The notes under the pieces are model-generated. The model was not told where the DNA came from and searched no databases. It saw nothing but the letters and a program-made list of their open reading frames with translations. DNA of 64,000 bases from CAVQOB01 sp963714325 (GTDB taxonomy: Bacteria; Pseudomonadota; Alphaproteobacteria; Rhizobiales; Hyphomicrobiaceae): contig CAVQOB010000001.1 of assembly GCA_963714325.1 (NCBI GenBank), positions 137,326 to 201,325 on the forward strand, read 5' to 3'. A program made the position numbers and the translations under genes. Positions 25,043 through 32,740 of the stretch are shown here, piece after piece. How positions within the stretch are numbered: position 1 is the stretch's first letter; every line of letters begins with the position of its first letter.

Positions 25043-26692
25043 ATGCTCCCCGGATGTATCGCCTGGCCCGTAGACTTGGCGCAGCGCTATCGCGACAAAG
25101 GCTATTGGCGCGACGTCTCGATCCCGCAGGTCCTCGCTGATCTGGCCAGAGCGGCGCCGGATCACCTTGCGATGATCGATGGCGAGCGCCGCTGCACGCT
25201 CAGCGAGATCGTGCTTGGATCGGAGCGCTTGGCGGCGCATCTGCACGGGCTTGGACTGCGTTCGCGCCAGATCGTCGTCTTCCAACTGCCGAACAGTGTT
25301 GAATTCCTCATCAGCGTCCTCGCTCTGTTGCGGCTCGGCGTCATTCCCGTGATGGCGCTGCCGTCGCATCGTGAAACGGAAATCACACACTATGTCCGCG
25401 CATCCGGCGCGACGGCACTGTTCATCCCCGACCGCATCCGCAATTTTGACTTTCAGGCCATGGCCCTATCGGTTCGCAAGGCGTCGCCGTCGCTGCGCCA
25501 TGTGTTCGTGCTCGGTCAAGCCGAAGCCGGATCGGTGTCGCTGCGCGCGCTCCTCGAGACCGAAGCACCAGCCGCATCGGTTGCCGCGATCGCGGCGGAC
25601 GTGCCCGATCCATCCGATGTCGCCTTGATGCTGCTCTCCGGCGGCACCACGGCACTGCCGAAGCTGATCCCGCGCACGCACAACGATTACGTCTACAATT
25701 TCGAGCAGAGCGCGCGTGTCGCGGGATTTGGACCCGACACCGTGCAGCTGATGATCCTGCCGATGGCGCACAACTACAATCTGGGCTCGCCGGGCATGCT
25801 CGGTGCCATCGCCAGCGGCGGGCGGGTGGTCATTGCTCCGAAGGCTGATACGGCAACCGTCTTTGGTCTCGTCGCGAAGGAGCGCGTGACGACGATCCCC
25901 GCTGCTGTGCCATTGCTGGTCAACTGGCTGAACGATCCCCTCATGCAACAGTGCGACTTGAGCTCGTTGCAGACCATCCAGAACGGCGGCGCGCGATTGT
26001 CGGCGGAGCTCAGAGACCGCGCGCGCAAGACGTTTAGATGCAGCTATCAAGAGGTCTATGGCACCGCCGAGGGACTACTCAATCTCACCACTCTCGACGA
26101 TGATGACGAGACAATACTCACGAGTTCCGGCACGCCGATGTGTCCCGACGACGAGATCAAAGTCATCGACGACGAGGGCCGTGAGGTCGCCGACGGGGAA
26201 AGAGGCGAGCTTGTCACGCGTGGCCCCTACACCATCTGCGGCTACTACAATGCGCCAGAGATCAATCAGCGCGCCTTCACGCCGGACGGTTTTTATCGCA
26301 TGGGCGATATCGTCACCAAGCGCGGGCGGACTATCTACGCCGATGGCCGCAAGGGCGATCTGATCAATCGGGGCGGGGAAAAAATCAATATCGACGAGGT
26401 CGAGAACCTCATTCTGAAGCACCCAGCCGTGCATGCGACGGCCATTGTTGCCATGCCTGATCCGACCTATGGCGAGCGCAGTTGCGCGTTTGTCGTTCTG
26501 CGGCCCGGAGCAACGCTGACGTTCGCGGAGCTGTCGCAATTCCTGCTCAGCCAGAACATCGCCAAATTCAAGCTGCCGGAGCGCTTGGAGCTGCTGGCTG
26601 AATTCCCGGTTTCAGGCGCCGGCAAGATCATGCGCCGCACGCTGCGCGACATGATCGAAGCGAAACTCAGTGCGGAATTGGCGCCGCGGTGA
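25043..26692 (+). CDS. Aryl-acid AMP ligase (EntE/DhbE-like, ANL superfamily)
   Basis: This 549-residue adenylating enzyme has a P-loop variant LLSGGTTALPKLIPRTHNDY near residues 197-216, the A5 motif YQEVYGTAEGLLNL, the A7 FYRMGDIVTKRGRTIYADGR, and A8/A10 GRKGDLINRGGEKINIDEVE and PVSGAGKIMRRTLR with the catalytic Lys. The N-terminal GYWRDVSIPQVLADLARAAP is characteristic of 2,3-dihydroxybenzoate/salicylate-AMP ligases. With the monooxygenase gene upstream (56-bp gap) it may prime salicylate- or anthranilate-like acids. No siderophore NRPS or CoA transferase gene is present nearby. Confidence 0.85.
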   Translation: MLPGCIAWPVDLAQRYRDKGYWRDVSIPQVLADLARAAPDHLAMIDGERRCTLSEIVLGSERLAAHLHGLGLRSRQIVVFQLPNSVEFLISVLALLRLGVIPVMALPSHRETEITHYVRASGATALFIPDRIRNFDFQAMALSVRKASPSLRHVFVLGQAEAGSVSLRALLETEAPAASVAAIAADVPDPSDVALMLLSGGTTALPKLIPRTHNDYVYNFEQSARVAGFGPDTVQLMILPMAHNYNLGSPGMLGAIASGGRVVIAPKADTATVFGLVAKERVTTIPAAVPLLVNWLNDPLMQQCDLSSLQTIQNGGARLSAELRDRARKTFRCSYQEVYGTAEGLLNLTTLDDDDETILTSSGTPMCPDDEIKVIDDEGREVADGERGELVTRGPYTICGYYNAPEINQRAFTPDGFYRMGDIVTKRGRTIYADGRKGDLINRGGEKINIDEVENLILKHPAVHATAIVAMPDPTYGERSCAFVVLRPGATLTFAELSQFLLSQNIAKFKLPERLELLAEFPVSGAGKIMRRTLRDMIEAKLSAELAPR

Positions 26693-26730
26693 GGCGACGT
26701 GGCATTGGCTCAGCCGTTTGATCAGCAGCC

Positions 26731-28134
26731 TCAAACCGGTCGCGCGATCTCTGGTGGCACCTCACGCTGGTAGGCCTGGCCGATCGCGAACAACTGCGCC
26801 TCGTGATAGGGACGCGCGATGATCTGCACGCCGTTCGGGAGTTCTTTTCCCGCGCGCGGGATCGGCAGCGTCAGCGTTGGCAGGCCCAAATAGTTGATCG
26901 GCCGGGTGAACTTGACGATGCGCCCCATGACCGCGCCAACGTTCGGCGAGCCTGCGACGTCGGTATCGGCGATCGTCGGCAGTGGGTCGGCGAAGATCGG
27001 CAGGATCGCGACATCGATGCCGGCGAAGGTCGTGTCGAGCGTCTGCTGCACGAACGTGCCGCGGGCGCGCAGTCCGGTCATATGATCGACGGCCGAAATG
27101 AAATGGCCAAGTTCGAGCCGCGCCCGCACCTGCGGGCCATACTCGTTGGCACGCGTCCGCATATAGTTATTGTGCGCGCCCGATGCATCCGGCATCTGCA
27201 CCAACTGGACCATATGATCGAGCGTCTGCCAGTCGGTCCAGCTGCACTTGGCTTTCGCCATGCCTAACTTGACCAGCACGGCGACCACACGTTCGAGCAT
27301 TTTTTGCACGTCCGGGTGTGCTTGCTTGATCAGGCTTTCATCGACACCGATTCTGAGGCCTTTCACGGGCGCAGCAAGCGCTGCGACGTAGTCGGGAACG
27401 GCGACGTTCGACGCGGCGGGATCGCGCGAATCGGGGCCCGCCAGCAGGCCGAGCATGACGGCCAGATCCTCGACGTGTCGCGCGATGACGCCGAGCGTAT
27501 CCAGGCAGGGTGCTAACGGCATGGCGCCAGCGCGGCTGACGCGGCCCCAGGTCGGCTTGATCGAGGTGATGCCGCAGGCGGCAGCCGGCAGCCGCAAGGA
27601 GCCGCCGGTATCGGAGCCGAGGCCCGCGGGGATCGCGCCATAGGCGACGGCGCAGGCGGTGCCTGACGACGACCCGCCCGTGATGTGCTTGGGGTTCCAG
27701 GGGTTGCGGGCGTGGCCGAGCATGTAGTTGTGCCCGGTCGGCCCAAAGGCGAATTCCGTCAGCTTCAATGCGGCGATCTGGTGTGCGCCCGATGCCTTGT
27801 AGCGCGCGATGACAGTGGCGTCGGTCATCGCCGGTTTGTCGTCGCGCAGCTTCGCCCCCCAACTGGCGATCTTGCCCTTGCGCTCGAACATGTCCTTGTG
27901 TGCCAGCGGCACGCCGAGCAGGGCCCCAAGCTTGCCGCCCTTGGCGATCACCGCGTCGGCAGCTTTGGCGGCGGCCAGCGCTTCATCGGCCTCCGACGTC
28001 ATCGTGCAGTTGGTCAGTTCGTTGGCGGCTTCGAGCCGCTGCAGAGCTTCGTTGGTCGCCTCGACGCTGGATACTTTTTTCGCGGCAATGGCAGCTGCGA
28101 GTGCGCGGGCTGAGAGTTGATCGAGGTTTTTCAT
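26731..28134 (-). CDS. Amidase signature-family enzyme
   Basis: This 467-residue protein has the Ser-cisSer-Lys amidase triad: Lys80 in GVPLAHKDMFE, the Ser155-157 run in ITGGSSSGTACAVAYG, and nucleophile Ser179 in GLGSDTGGSLRLPAA. The family includes GatA, AtzE/AtzF and many ureido or amide hydrolases; the sequence is not GatA, since no GatB/C accompanies it. Start ATG 28134 overlaps the stop of the small AtzG-like gene upstream (28131-28134), a coupling typical of amidase/AtzG pairs. The substrate is unknown; a carboxamide or biuret-like nitrogen compound is possible. Confidence 0.88.
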   Translation of the reverse strand: MKNLDQLSARALAAAIAAKKVSSVEATNEALQRLEAANELTNCTMTSEADEALAAAKAADAVIAKGGKLGALLGVPLAHKDMFERKGKIASWGAKLRDDKPAMTDATVIARYKASGAHQIAALKLTEFAFGPTGHNYMLGHARNPWNPKHITGGSSSGTACAVAYGAIPAGLGSDTGGSLRLPAAACGITSIKPTWGRVSRAGAMPLAPCLDTLGVIARHVEDLAVMLGLLAGPDSRDPAASNVAVPDYVAALAAPVKGLRIGVDESLIKQAHPDVQKMLERVVAVLVKLGMAKAKCSWTDWQTLDHMVQLVQMPDASGAHNNYMRTRANEYGPQVRARLELGHFISAVDHMTGLRARGTFVQQTLDTTFAGIDVAILPIFADPLPTIADTDVAGSPNVGAVMGRIVKFTRPINYLGLPTLTLPIPRAGKELPNGVQIIARPYHEAQLFAIGQAYQREVPPEIARPV

Positions 28135-28346
28135 GGCCGACCTCCCTTGCCGGGAGCATTGTCGACCAGCACGCGGCGGAAATCGTCGACGTCGGCATTG
28201 AGTGGCAAGGTGACGGCAACGTTGGCGGCGGTCGCTGATAAGAGCGCGGCCTGCGCCTTGTGTGCCTGACGGCGTTCCGGCGGGATGTCCAGATAGGCAA
28301 CAGGTTCGGTTGGCGTGGCTTTCGCGTCGCTCATATGCGGGCTCAT
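28131..28346 (-). CDS. AtzG-like (DUF4089) small amidase partner
   Basis: This 71-residue protein resembles AtzG/DUF4089: EPVAYLDIPPERRQAHKAQA, then AANVAVTLPLNADVDDFRRV. AtzG forms a GatC-like belt around the amidase AtzE in cyanuric-acid degradation. Here the ATGA overlap with the downstream amidase supports a similar heteromeric enzyme. A second ATG at 28334 could be the start. The call rests on length, position and a weak pattern, not on invariant residues. Confidence 0.6.
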   Translation of the reverse strand: MSPHMSDAKATPTEPVAYLDIPPERRQAHKAQAALLSATAANVAVTLPLNADVDDFRRVLVDNAPGKGGRP

Positions 28347-28485
28347 GGGCTCGTGTCATCGGTCGGATCGACGATAAACCGCGGCAGCGATGGCGGCAAC
28401 CCAACGATGCTGCAACCAAGACCTGAATGGATGGCGGGCCATCGGCCGTGCTTTTGACTTGCGGCTGGACCAGAAGGGCAATTCA

Positions 28486-29729
28486 ATGGGTCTTTCGCGG
28501 CTTAGCTCCAAGGTTTCGATGTCGCAGCTCCAGGCTACCGCCGACCCTATGCCGCGATCGGACATCGACCCATTCGCCGACGACGTCCTGCTTGACCCCT
28601 TTCCGGCGCAGGCGCAGCTGCGCGACCTGGGCCCGGTTGTGCTGCTCGAGCGTTACGGCGTCTACGCGATCGCGCGGCACGCCGAGGTCAGCGCCGCATT
28701 GAACGACTGGGCGACAGTTCTCATCGGCCCGCGGCGTCGGCATCGATGACTTTGCCAAGGGGAAGGCGTGGCGACCGAAGAGTATATTGCTGGAGGCTGA
28801 TCCGCCGTTGCATGATCGCACGCGTCGCGTGCTTGCCCGCGTGATGTCACCGGCCGCGATGCGCGATCTCAGGGCGCCATTCAAGGCGAAAGCGGCGCGG
28901 TTGGTCGACGCGCTCGTCGCGAAGCGCCGCTTCGATGCGGTGCCGGAACTGGCGGAAGCGTATCCGTTGGAAGTCTTTCCTGATGCGGTCGGCTTGCGGG
29001 TGGATGGCCGCGAAAATCTGCTGCCGTTCTCGACGATGGTGTTCAATTCGTTCGGACCGCGCAACAAATGGTTCCATGAGTTCGACGGCAGCGGCAGCAC
29101 CGGTCTTGGAATGGATCTTCGCGCAGTGTGAGCGCGGTGCTGTAGCGGCCGACGGATTTGGCGCTGGGATCTGGGCGGCGCATGATGCCGGCGAGATTTC
29201 GGAGGAGGAAGCGCCGATCCTGGTCAGGGCGCTGCTGACCGCCGGTCTCGACACCACCGTCAACGGTCTCGCCAATGCCGTTTTCGCCTTTGCGACGCAT
29301 CCTGAGGCGTGGGCGCAGTTGCGGGCCGATCGATCGCTGATCAAGCCCGCGTTCGATGAGGTGTTGCGTTGGCAGACGCCGGTGCAGAATTTTTTCCGTA
29401 CGACAACCAAAGCCGTCAATATCAGCGGCGTGACCATTCCAGCGGATGCGAAAGTGCTGCTGATGTTGGGCGCTGCCAATCGCGATCCTCGCCGCTGGCC
29501 GGACGCGGATCGCTTCGATATCGGCCGCCGACCGATCGGACATGTAGCGCTTGGCGCAGGGATTCATGCCTGCGTCGGGCAACTGGTGGCGCGTCTCGAG
29601 GCGGAGTTGATCTTCGAAGCGCTGGCGGATCGCGTCGCGCACTTCGAGCTGACCGGTCCGGTTATACACAGGCCCAACAATACGTTGCGCGGCTTTGGAT
29701 CGCTGCCGATTGCGGTCACGGCCACATGA
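28486..29729 (+). pseudogene. Cytochrome P450 (CYP199-like) gene with two frameshifts
   Basis: The N-terminal part (IDPFADDVLLDPFPAQAQLR, YAIARHAEVSAALNDWAT) runs from ATG 28486 to a break near 28717. Continuation in the next frame gives DDFAKGKAWRPKSILLEADP and FPDAVGLRVDGRENLLPFST to a second break near 29088-29101. The third frame carries the I-helix TAGLDTTVNG, the K-helix FDEVLRW and the heme loop LGAGIHACVGQ with the Cys ligand (family Phe replaced by Leu). Each break fits one extra base. A class I P450 acting on aromatic acids is the likely ancestor. No ferredoxin partner is adjacent. Confidence 0.8.
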
Positions 29730-29875
29730 TTGCACGCAGAACCCGCGGCCGATTGCGCCCCGTAACCGGATGCGCGTGAATACGGCTGGATTTCGGTTCC
29801 GACATGCACTAAGGGAGAGGCGCTGAGTGTTGGTTGCGCAAGGGCGACCGGCAACCCCGATCGGGGACAAGGTAT

Positions 29876-29950
29876 TCCGTGGTAGCTCAGCGGTAGAGCA
29901 GCCGGCTGTTAACCGGCTGGTCGTAGGTTCGAATCCTACCCACGGAGCCA
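29876..29950 (+). tRNA. tRNA-Asn (GTT)
   Basis: A complete 75-nt cloverleaf: acceptor TCCGTGG paired with CCACGGA, D-arm GCTCAGCGGTAGAGC, anticodon arm GCCGG-CTGTTAA-CCGGC with anticodon GTT, T-arm GTAGG-TTCGAAT-CCTAC, discriminator G and encoded CCA. GTT in asparagine tRNA is a substrate for the queuosine pathway whose tgt and queA genes lie in this window. Confidence 0.97.
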
Positions 29951-30101
29951 ATGCCAAATCGAGTAACTTGCGGCGATGGCGCGGCGATGGGGTTTTCGTT
30001 GTTTTGCCTAGCGCCAAGGCGATCGTCGGCTGTGGTCGCTGGCTGCTCCGCTGACGGGCGATCCCGGCTCGCGCTTCGCTTGGCCGGGAGGCCGCCAGCG
30101 G

Positions 30102-30136
30102 CGATTGGCGTCCCTCGGGACGAGGGCCCGAGGGCA
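30102..30136 (+). repeat. 35-bp repeat, copy A
   Basis: This 35-base segment, with internal hairpin arms CCCTCGGG/CCCGAGGG, recurs identically on the opposite strand at 52321-52355. Similarity continues loosely beyond its right end (GGGGCAAC and a following CAAGAAA-type stretch). Copy A lies 151 bp after tRNA-Asn. Confidence 0.85.
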
Positions 30137-30195
30137 TGGGGCAACTGACGCCGCAACAAGAAAGCCCGTTCACCATGCCCCGCCAAAGGCTGTCA

Positions 30196-30215
30196 ACCTA
30201 GGTAAGTACCTAGGT
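30196..30215. promoter_or_regulatory. Twin 8-bp palindromes, possible operator
   Basis: ACCTAGGT occurs at 30196-30203 and again at 30208-30215, with a 12-bp period. Each copy is its own reverse complement, so the pair has the look of a two-dimer operator. No gene start is close (glpD reads toward it, ending at 30845), so a regulatory role is speculative. Confidence 0.3.
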
Positions 30216-30844
30216 GTCGGGTACGGAAAAATTTGTCACACTCTCTCGCATCCATGGCCTGTGGGAACGTCTGCAGCGCACTCGCGTGACCGGGCCGGGA
30301 GCTTGCAATTCGGATGAGCCTGCGCAGCGGGGCTTAGTCCGGGCTTATTGAAGTCCCTCTCGAAGGGACCGGCCAAGGAGGCGATCCCGAGCTCCGGCAC
30401 CGGATGGTCTTTGCAAGCAAGCGGGGCGGCATTTGCCGAGACGACCCCCAGACTTCAGGATCGAGGCAAAGCCGCCCCGTCCCTCTTTCTTCTCGCGCCT
30501 TCAGGTGCCGACCAGCACCCGGCGCGGCATGGCGCGTGGGATAACGCCGGCCGGATGCGCGAGCGCAGCCCGAAAAGTGCGCAGCGGTTTTCGGATGAGC
30601 TGCGCGACAACAAACATGCCCGGGGTGGCGTTCCCGTTTGCTATGGCCGCGGCGGCTGGTCCTGCCGGAGGCAGGCAAGCAATAAGGCGGTAGCTGAAGC
30701 CGCAAGCAAAAGAGCGCCGGCGCGGCATGCGCGAGTGCTGCCCGAAATGCATGCCCTCGGGCTTGGCTCGAGGGTGGCAACCGGTTTTCCGATCAGCAGC
30801 GCGACCTGTTCAAGCGAGCGCTGCCGGAAAAGTGGTGATCCCGT

Positions 30845-32374
30845 TCACGCGCCGGTCAAGAGCTGCTTCACGCGGGTGTCGAGGGCGGTGATTTGGGACG
30901 CCTGCAGCCGCAAACCGAGTTTGGAACGGCGCCAGATGATGTCGTCGGCCGAGCGCGCCCACTCCTGCGCGACGAGGTAGCGGACTTCCGCCTCGGTCAG
31001 CGTTGCGCCGTAGTCGTGGCCGAGGTCGGCGAGGCGGCCGGCCGATCCGAGAATGTAGGCTGCGCGTGTGCCATAGGCCGCGACCAGCCGGTCAGCATGA
31101 TCGGCCGCAAGGAATGGATAGGTCAGGCGCAGTTTGCTCGCAACGCCGTCGTGTGCGCCGGCTGCAAAGTCGCCGCCGGGTAGCGCGGTGTGAGCGGTCC
31201 AGCCGCGTTTTGCCGCAAGCTTGGCGGCCACGTCGGCGGGCAAGTGCTTGGCCAATCGATCGAGGGCTGCTTCAGCGAGACGGCGATAGGTGGTGATCTT
31301 GCCGCCGAAAATCGACAGCAACGCCGGCTGGCGATCGTCGGCGTCGAGTTCGAAGACGTAGTCGCGGGTCGCGGCTTTCGCTTCGCTGGCGCCGTCGTCG
31401 TAGAGTGGGCGGACGCCGGAAAAACTCCACACGACATCCGAAGGCGTGACAGGGCGGCTGAAATTCTCCGAGGCAGCGCTGCACAGATAGGCAATTTCTT
31501 CAGGCGTCGCGCGCACGCTCGCGGGATCGCCGGAATAGTCGCGGTCGGTGGTGCCGATCAGCGTGAAGTCGCCCTGATAGGGAATGGCGAAAACGATGCG
31601 GCCGTCGGGGTTTTGCAGGATGTAGGCGCGATCGTGATTGAAGAGGCGGGGCACGACGATGTGTGAGCCTTGCACCAGCCGCACTTTCGCTCGGGCGTGA
31701 ATACCAGCGCTGAGGCCCAGCACCTGCTCGACCCAGGGTCCGGCCGCATTGACGAGCGCGCGGGCACGGATGGTTGCGGTCTTGCCGGTGGCGACGTTTT
31801 CAACGGCGATTTCCCAGTGATCGTCGCGGCGGATGGCACGCGTTGCGCGGCTACGCGTTTCGATTGTAGCGCCGGAATCGCGAGCGTCCATGGCGTTGAG
31901 GGCGACGAGGCGCGCGTCATCGACGAAGCAATCGGAATATTCAAAGCCGGGGCCGAATAGGCCCGGCTTGAGCGGCTGGCCGGCGGCGTCGGTGGCGAGC
32001 GTCAGGCGTCGCGTGCCTGGCAGCAACTTCCGGCCGCCGAGATGATCGTAGAGGAAGAGGCCGATGCGCAGCAGCCACGCCGGGCGCAGACCCGCGCGAT
32101 GTGGCAGCACAAAGCGCAATGGCCGGATGATGTGCGGCGCGATGGACCAGAGTACCTCGCGCTCGATCAGCGCTTCGCGAACGAGGCGGAATTCGTAGTG
32201 CTCGAGATAGCGCAGGCCGCCGTGGATCAGCTTCGTCGACCAGGACGAGGTGCCGCTGGCGAGGTCGCCCATTTCGCACAGATAGACGGAGAGACCGCGG
32301 CCGGACGCGTCGCGCGCGATACCGCAGCCGTTGATGCCGCCGCCGATGATGGCGAGGTCGACAATTCCGGACAC
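30845..32374 (-). CDS. glpD: Aerobic glycerol-3-phosphate dehydrogenase
   Basis: GlpD oxidises sn-glycerol 3-phosphate to dihydroxyacetone phosphate at the inner membrane, passing electrons to quinone. The 509-residue protein has the FAD motif DLAIIGGGINGCGIARDASG at residues 6-25, the ASGTSSWSTKLIHGGLRYLE segment, ALVNAAGPWVEQV, and the FSGVRPLYDD substrate region. The C-terminal DAO domain is complete. It is monocistronic; no glpF or glpK is nearby. Start ATG 32374 gives the standard N-terminus. Confidence 0.95.
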   Translation of the reverse strand: MSGIVDLAIIGGGINGCGIARDASGRGLSVYLCEMGDLASGTSSWSTKLIHGGLRYLEHYEFRLVREALIEREVLWSIAPHIIRPLRFVLPHRAGLRPAWLLRIGLFLYDHLGGRKLLPGTRRLTLATDAAGQPLKPGLFGPGFEYSDCFVDDARLVALNAMDARDSGATIETRSRATRAIRRDDHWEIAVENVATGKTATIRARALVNAAGPWVEQVLGLSAGIHARAKVRLVQGSHIVVPRLFNHDRAYILQNPDGRIVFAIPYQGDFTLIGTTDRDYSGDPASVRATPEEIAYLCSAASENFSRPVTPSDVVWSFSGVRPLYDDGASEAKAATRDYVFELDADDRQPALLSIFGGKITTYRRLAEAALDRLAKHLPADVAAKLAAKRGWTAHTALPGGDFAAGAHDGVASKLRLTYPFLAADHADRLVAAYGTRAAYILGSAGRLADLGHDYGATLTEAEVRYLVAQEWARSADDIIWRRSKLGLRLQASQITALDTRVKQLLTGA

Positions 32375-32740
32375 CGTTGCCTCCCGCTGTGCTGGCCGTG
32401 CAATCTCAGGCCATCCGACTATCGTTCGATTCTATAGGGAAGACGACGCGGACCTGCCAGCGGCACGGTGGCGCTGCTCAAGCATTGCGACATGCGACCG
32501 GCAACGCGATCGGCTTAACCGCTCTATCACCTTCAGTGACTGTTGCTATCGCAAGCCGCCACTTTGCCCCGCGTCCGCCCCGAACCCGCCGCGATCATGA
32601 CTTACGTCGTTCAGTGAAGAAACAATTCCGGACCTTTGAGCGCTATGGGCGGTCGACCAACCGGGACCAGCACAATTGAGCGCATTAAGGCGACGTTAAC
32701 CTTGCGGGGTTAATGGATGGTGGGAGTAGAGGTGTACCCA
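32375..32740. other. Divergent intergenic region glpD-nlpD
   Basis: This 366-base gap holds the promoters of glpD (minus) and the LytM lipoprotein gene (plus). Its last 60 bases contain a CtrA-like site (32685-32700) and an adjacent TTAACC/GGTTAA hairpin. The remainder shows no gene, GlpR-like operator or riboswitch that I can recognise. Confidence 0.5.
32685..32700 (+). promoter_or_regulatory. CtrA-type binding site upstream of the NlpD-like gene
   Basis: TTAAGGCGACGTTAAC fits the full CtrA consensus TTAA-N7-TTAAC exactly and lies 41 bp before the preferred ATG at 32741. CtrA is the alphaproteobacterial cell-cycle response regulator, and division or envelope genes are typical targets. The match is seen directly; binding is inferred. 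Confidence 0.5.

Larger units (their letters stand above)
29951..30844. other. Repeat-rich noncoding region between tRNA-Asn and glpD
   Basis: No gene is supported in these 894 bases. The stretch contains a copy of a 35-bp repeat (30102-30136), twin ACCTAGGT palindromes (30196-30215), a CCGAAAA...TTTTCGG stem-loop (30570-30594), and an imperfect long stem at 30785-30831 built from TTTTCC/GGAAAA and CAGCGC/GCGCTG. Similar gaaaagtg...cggttttc palindromes are frequent dispersed repeats in Rhizobiales. Open frames here overlap each other on both strands and show no family similarity. Confidence 0.6.

Noticed and set aside
28700..29101. Programmed frameshifting in the P450 gene
   Set aside because: Neither break contains a slippery heptamer or a following stem-loop, and two shifts would be needed; simple damage is more economical.
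29827..30176. Open frames covering tRNA-Asn, one reading WVGFEPTTSRLT on the minus strand
   Set aside because: These are the well-known false proteins produced by translating tRNA sequence; the cloverleaf is complete.
30501..30752. 83-codon minus-strand frame in the repeat-rich gap
   Set aside because: It overlaps frames in other phases, contains the GAAAAGTG-type palindrome within its body and has no recognisable family or RBS.
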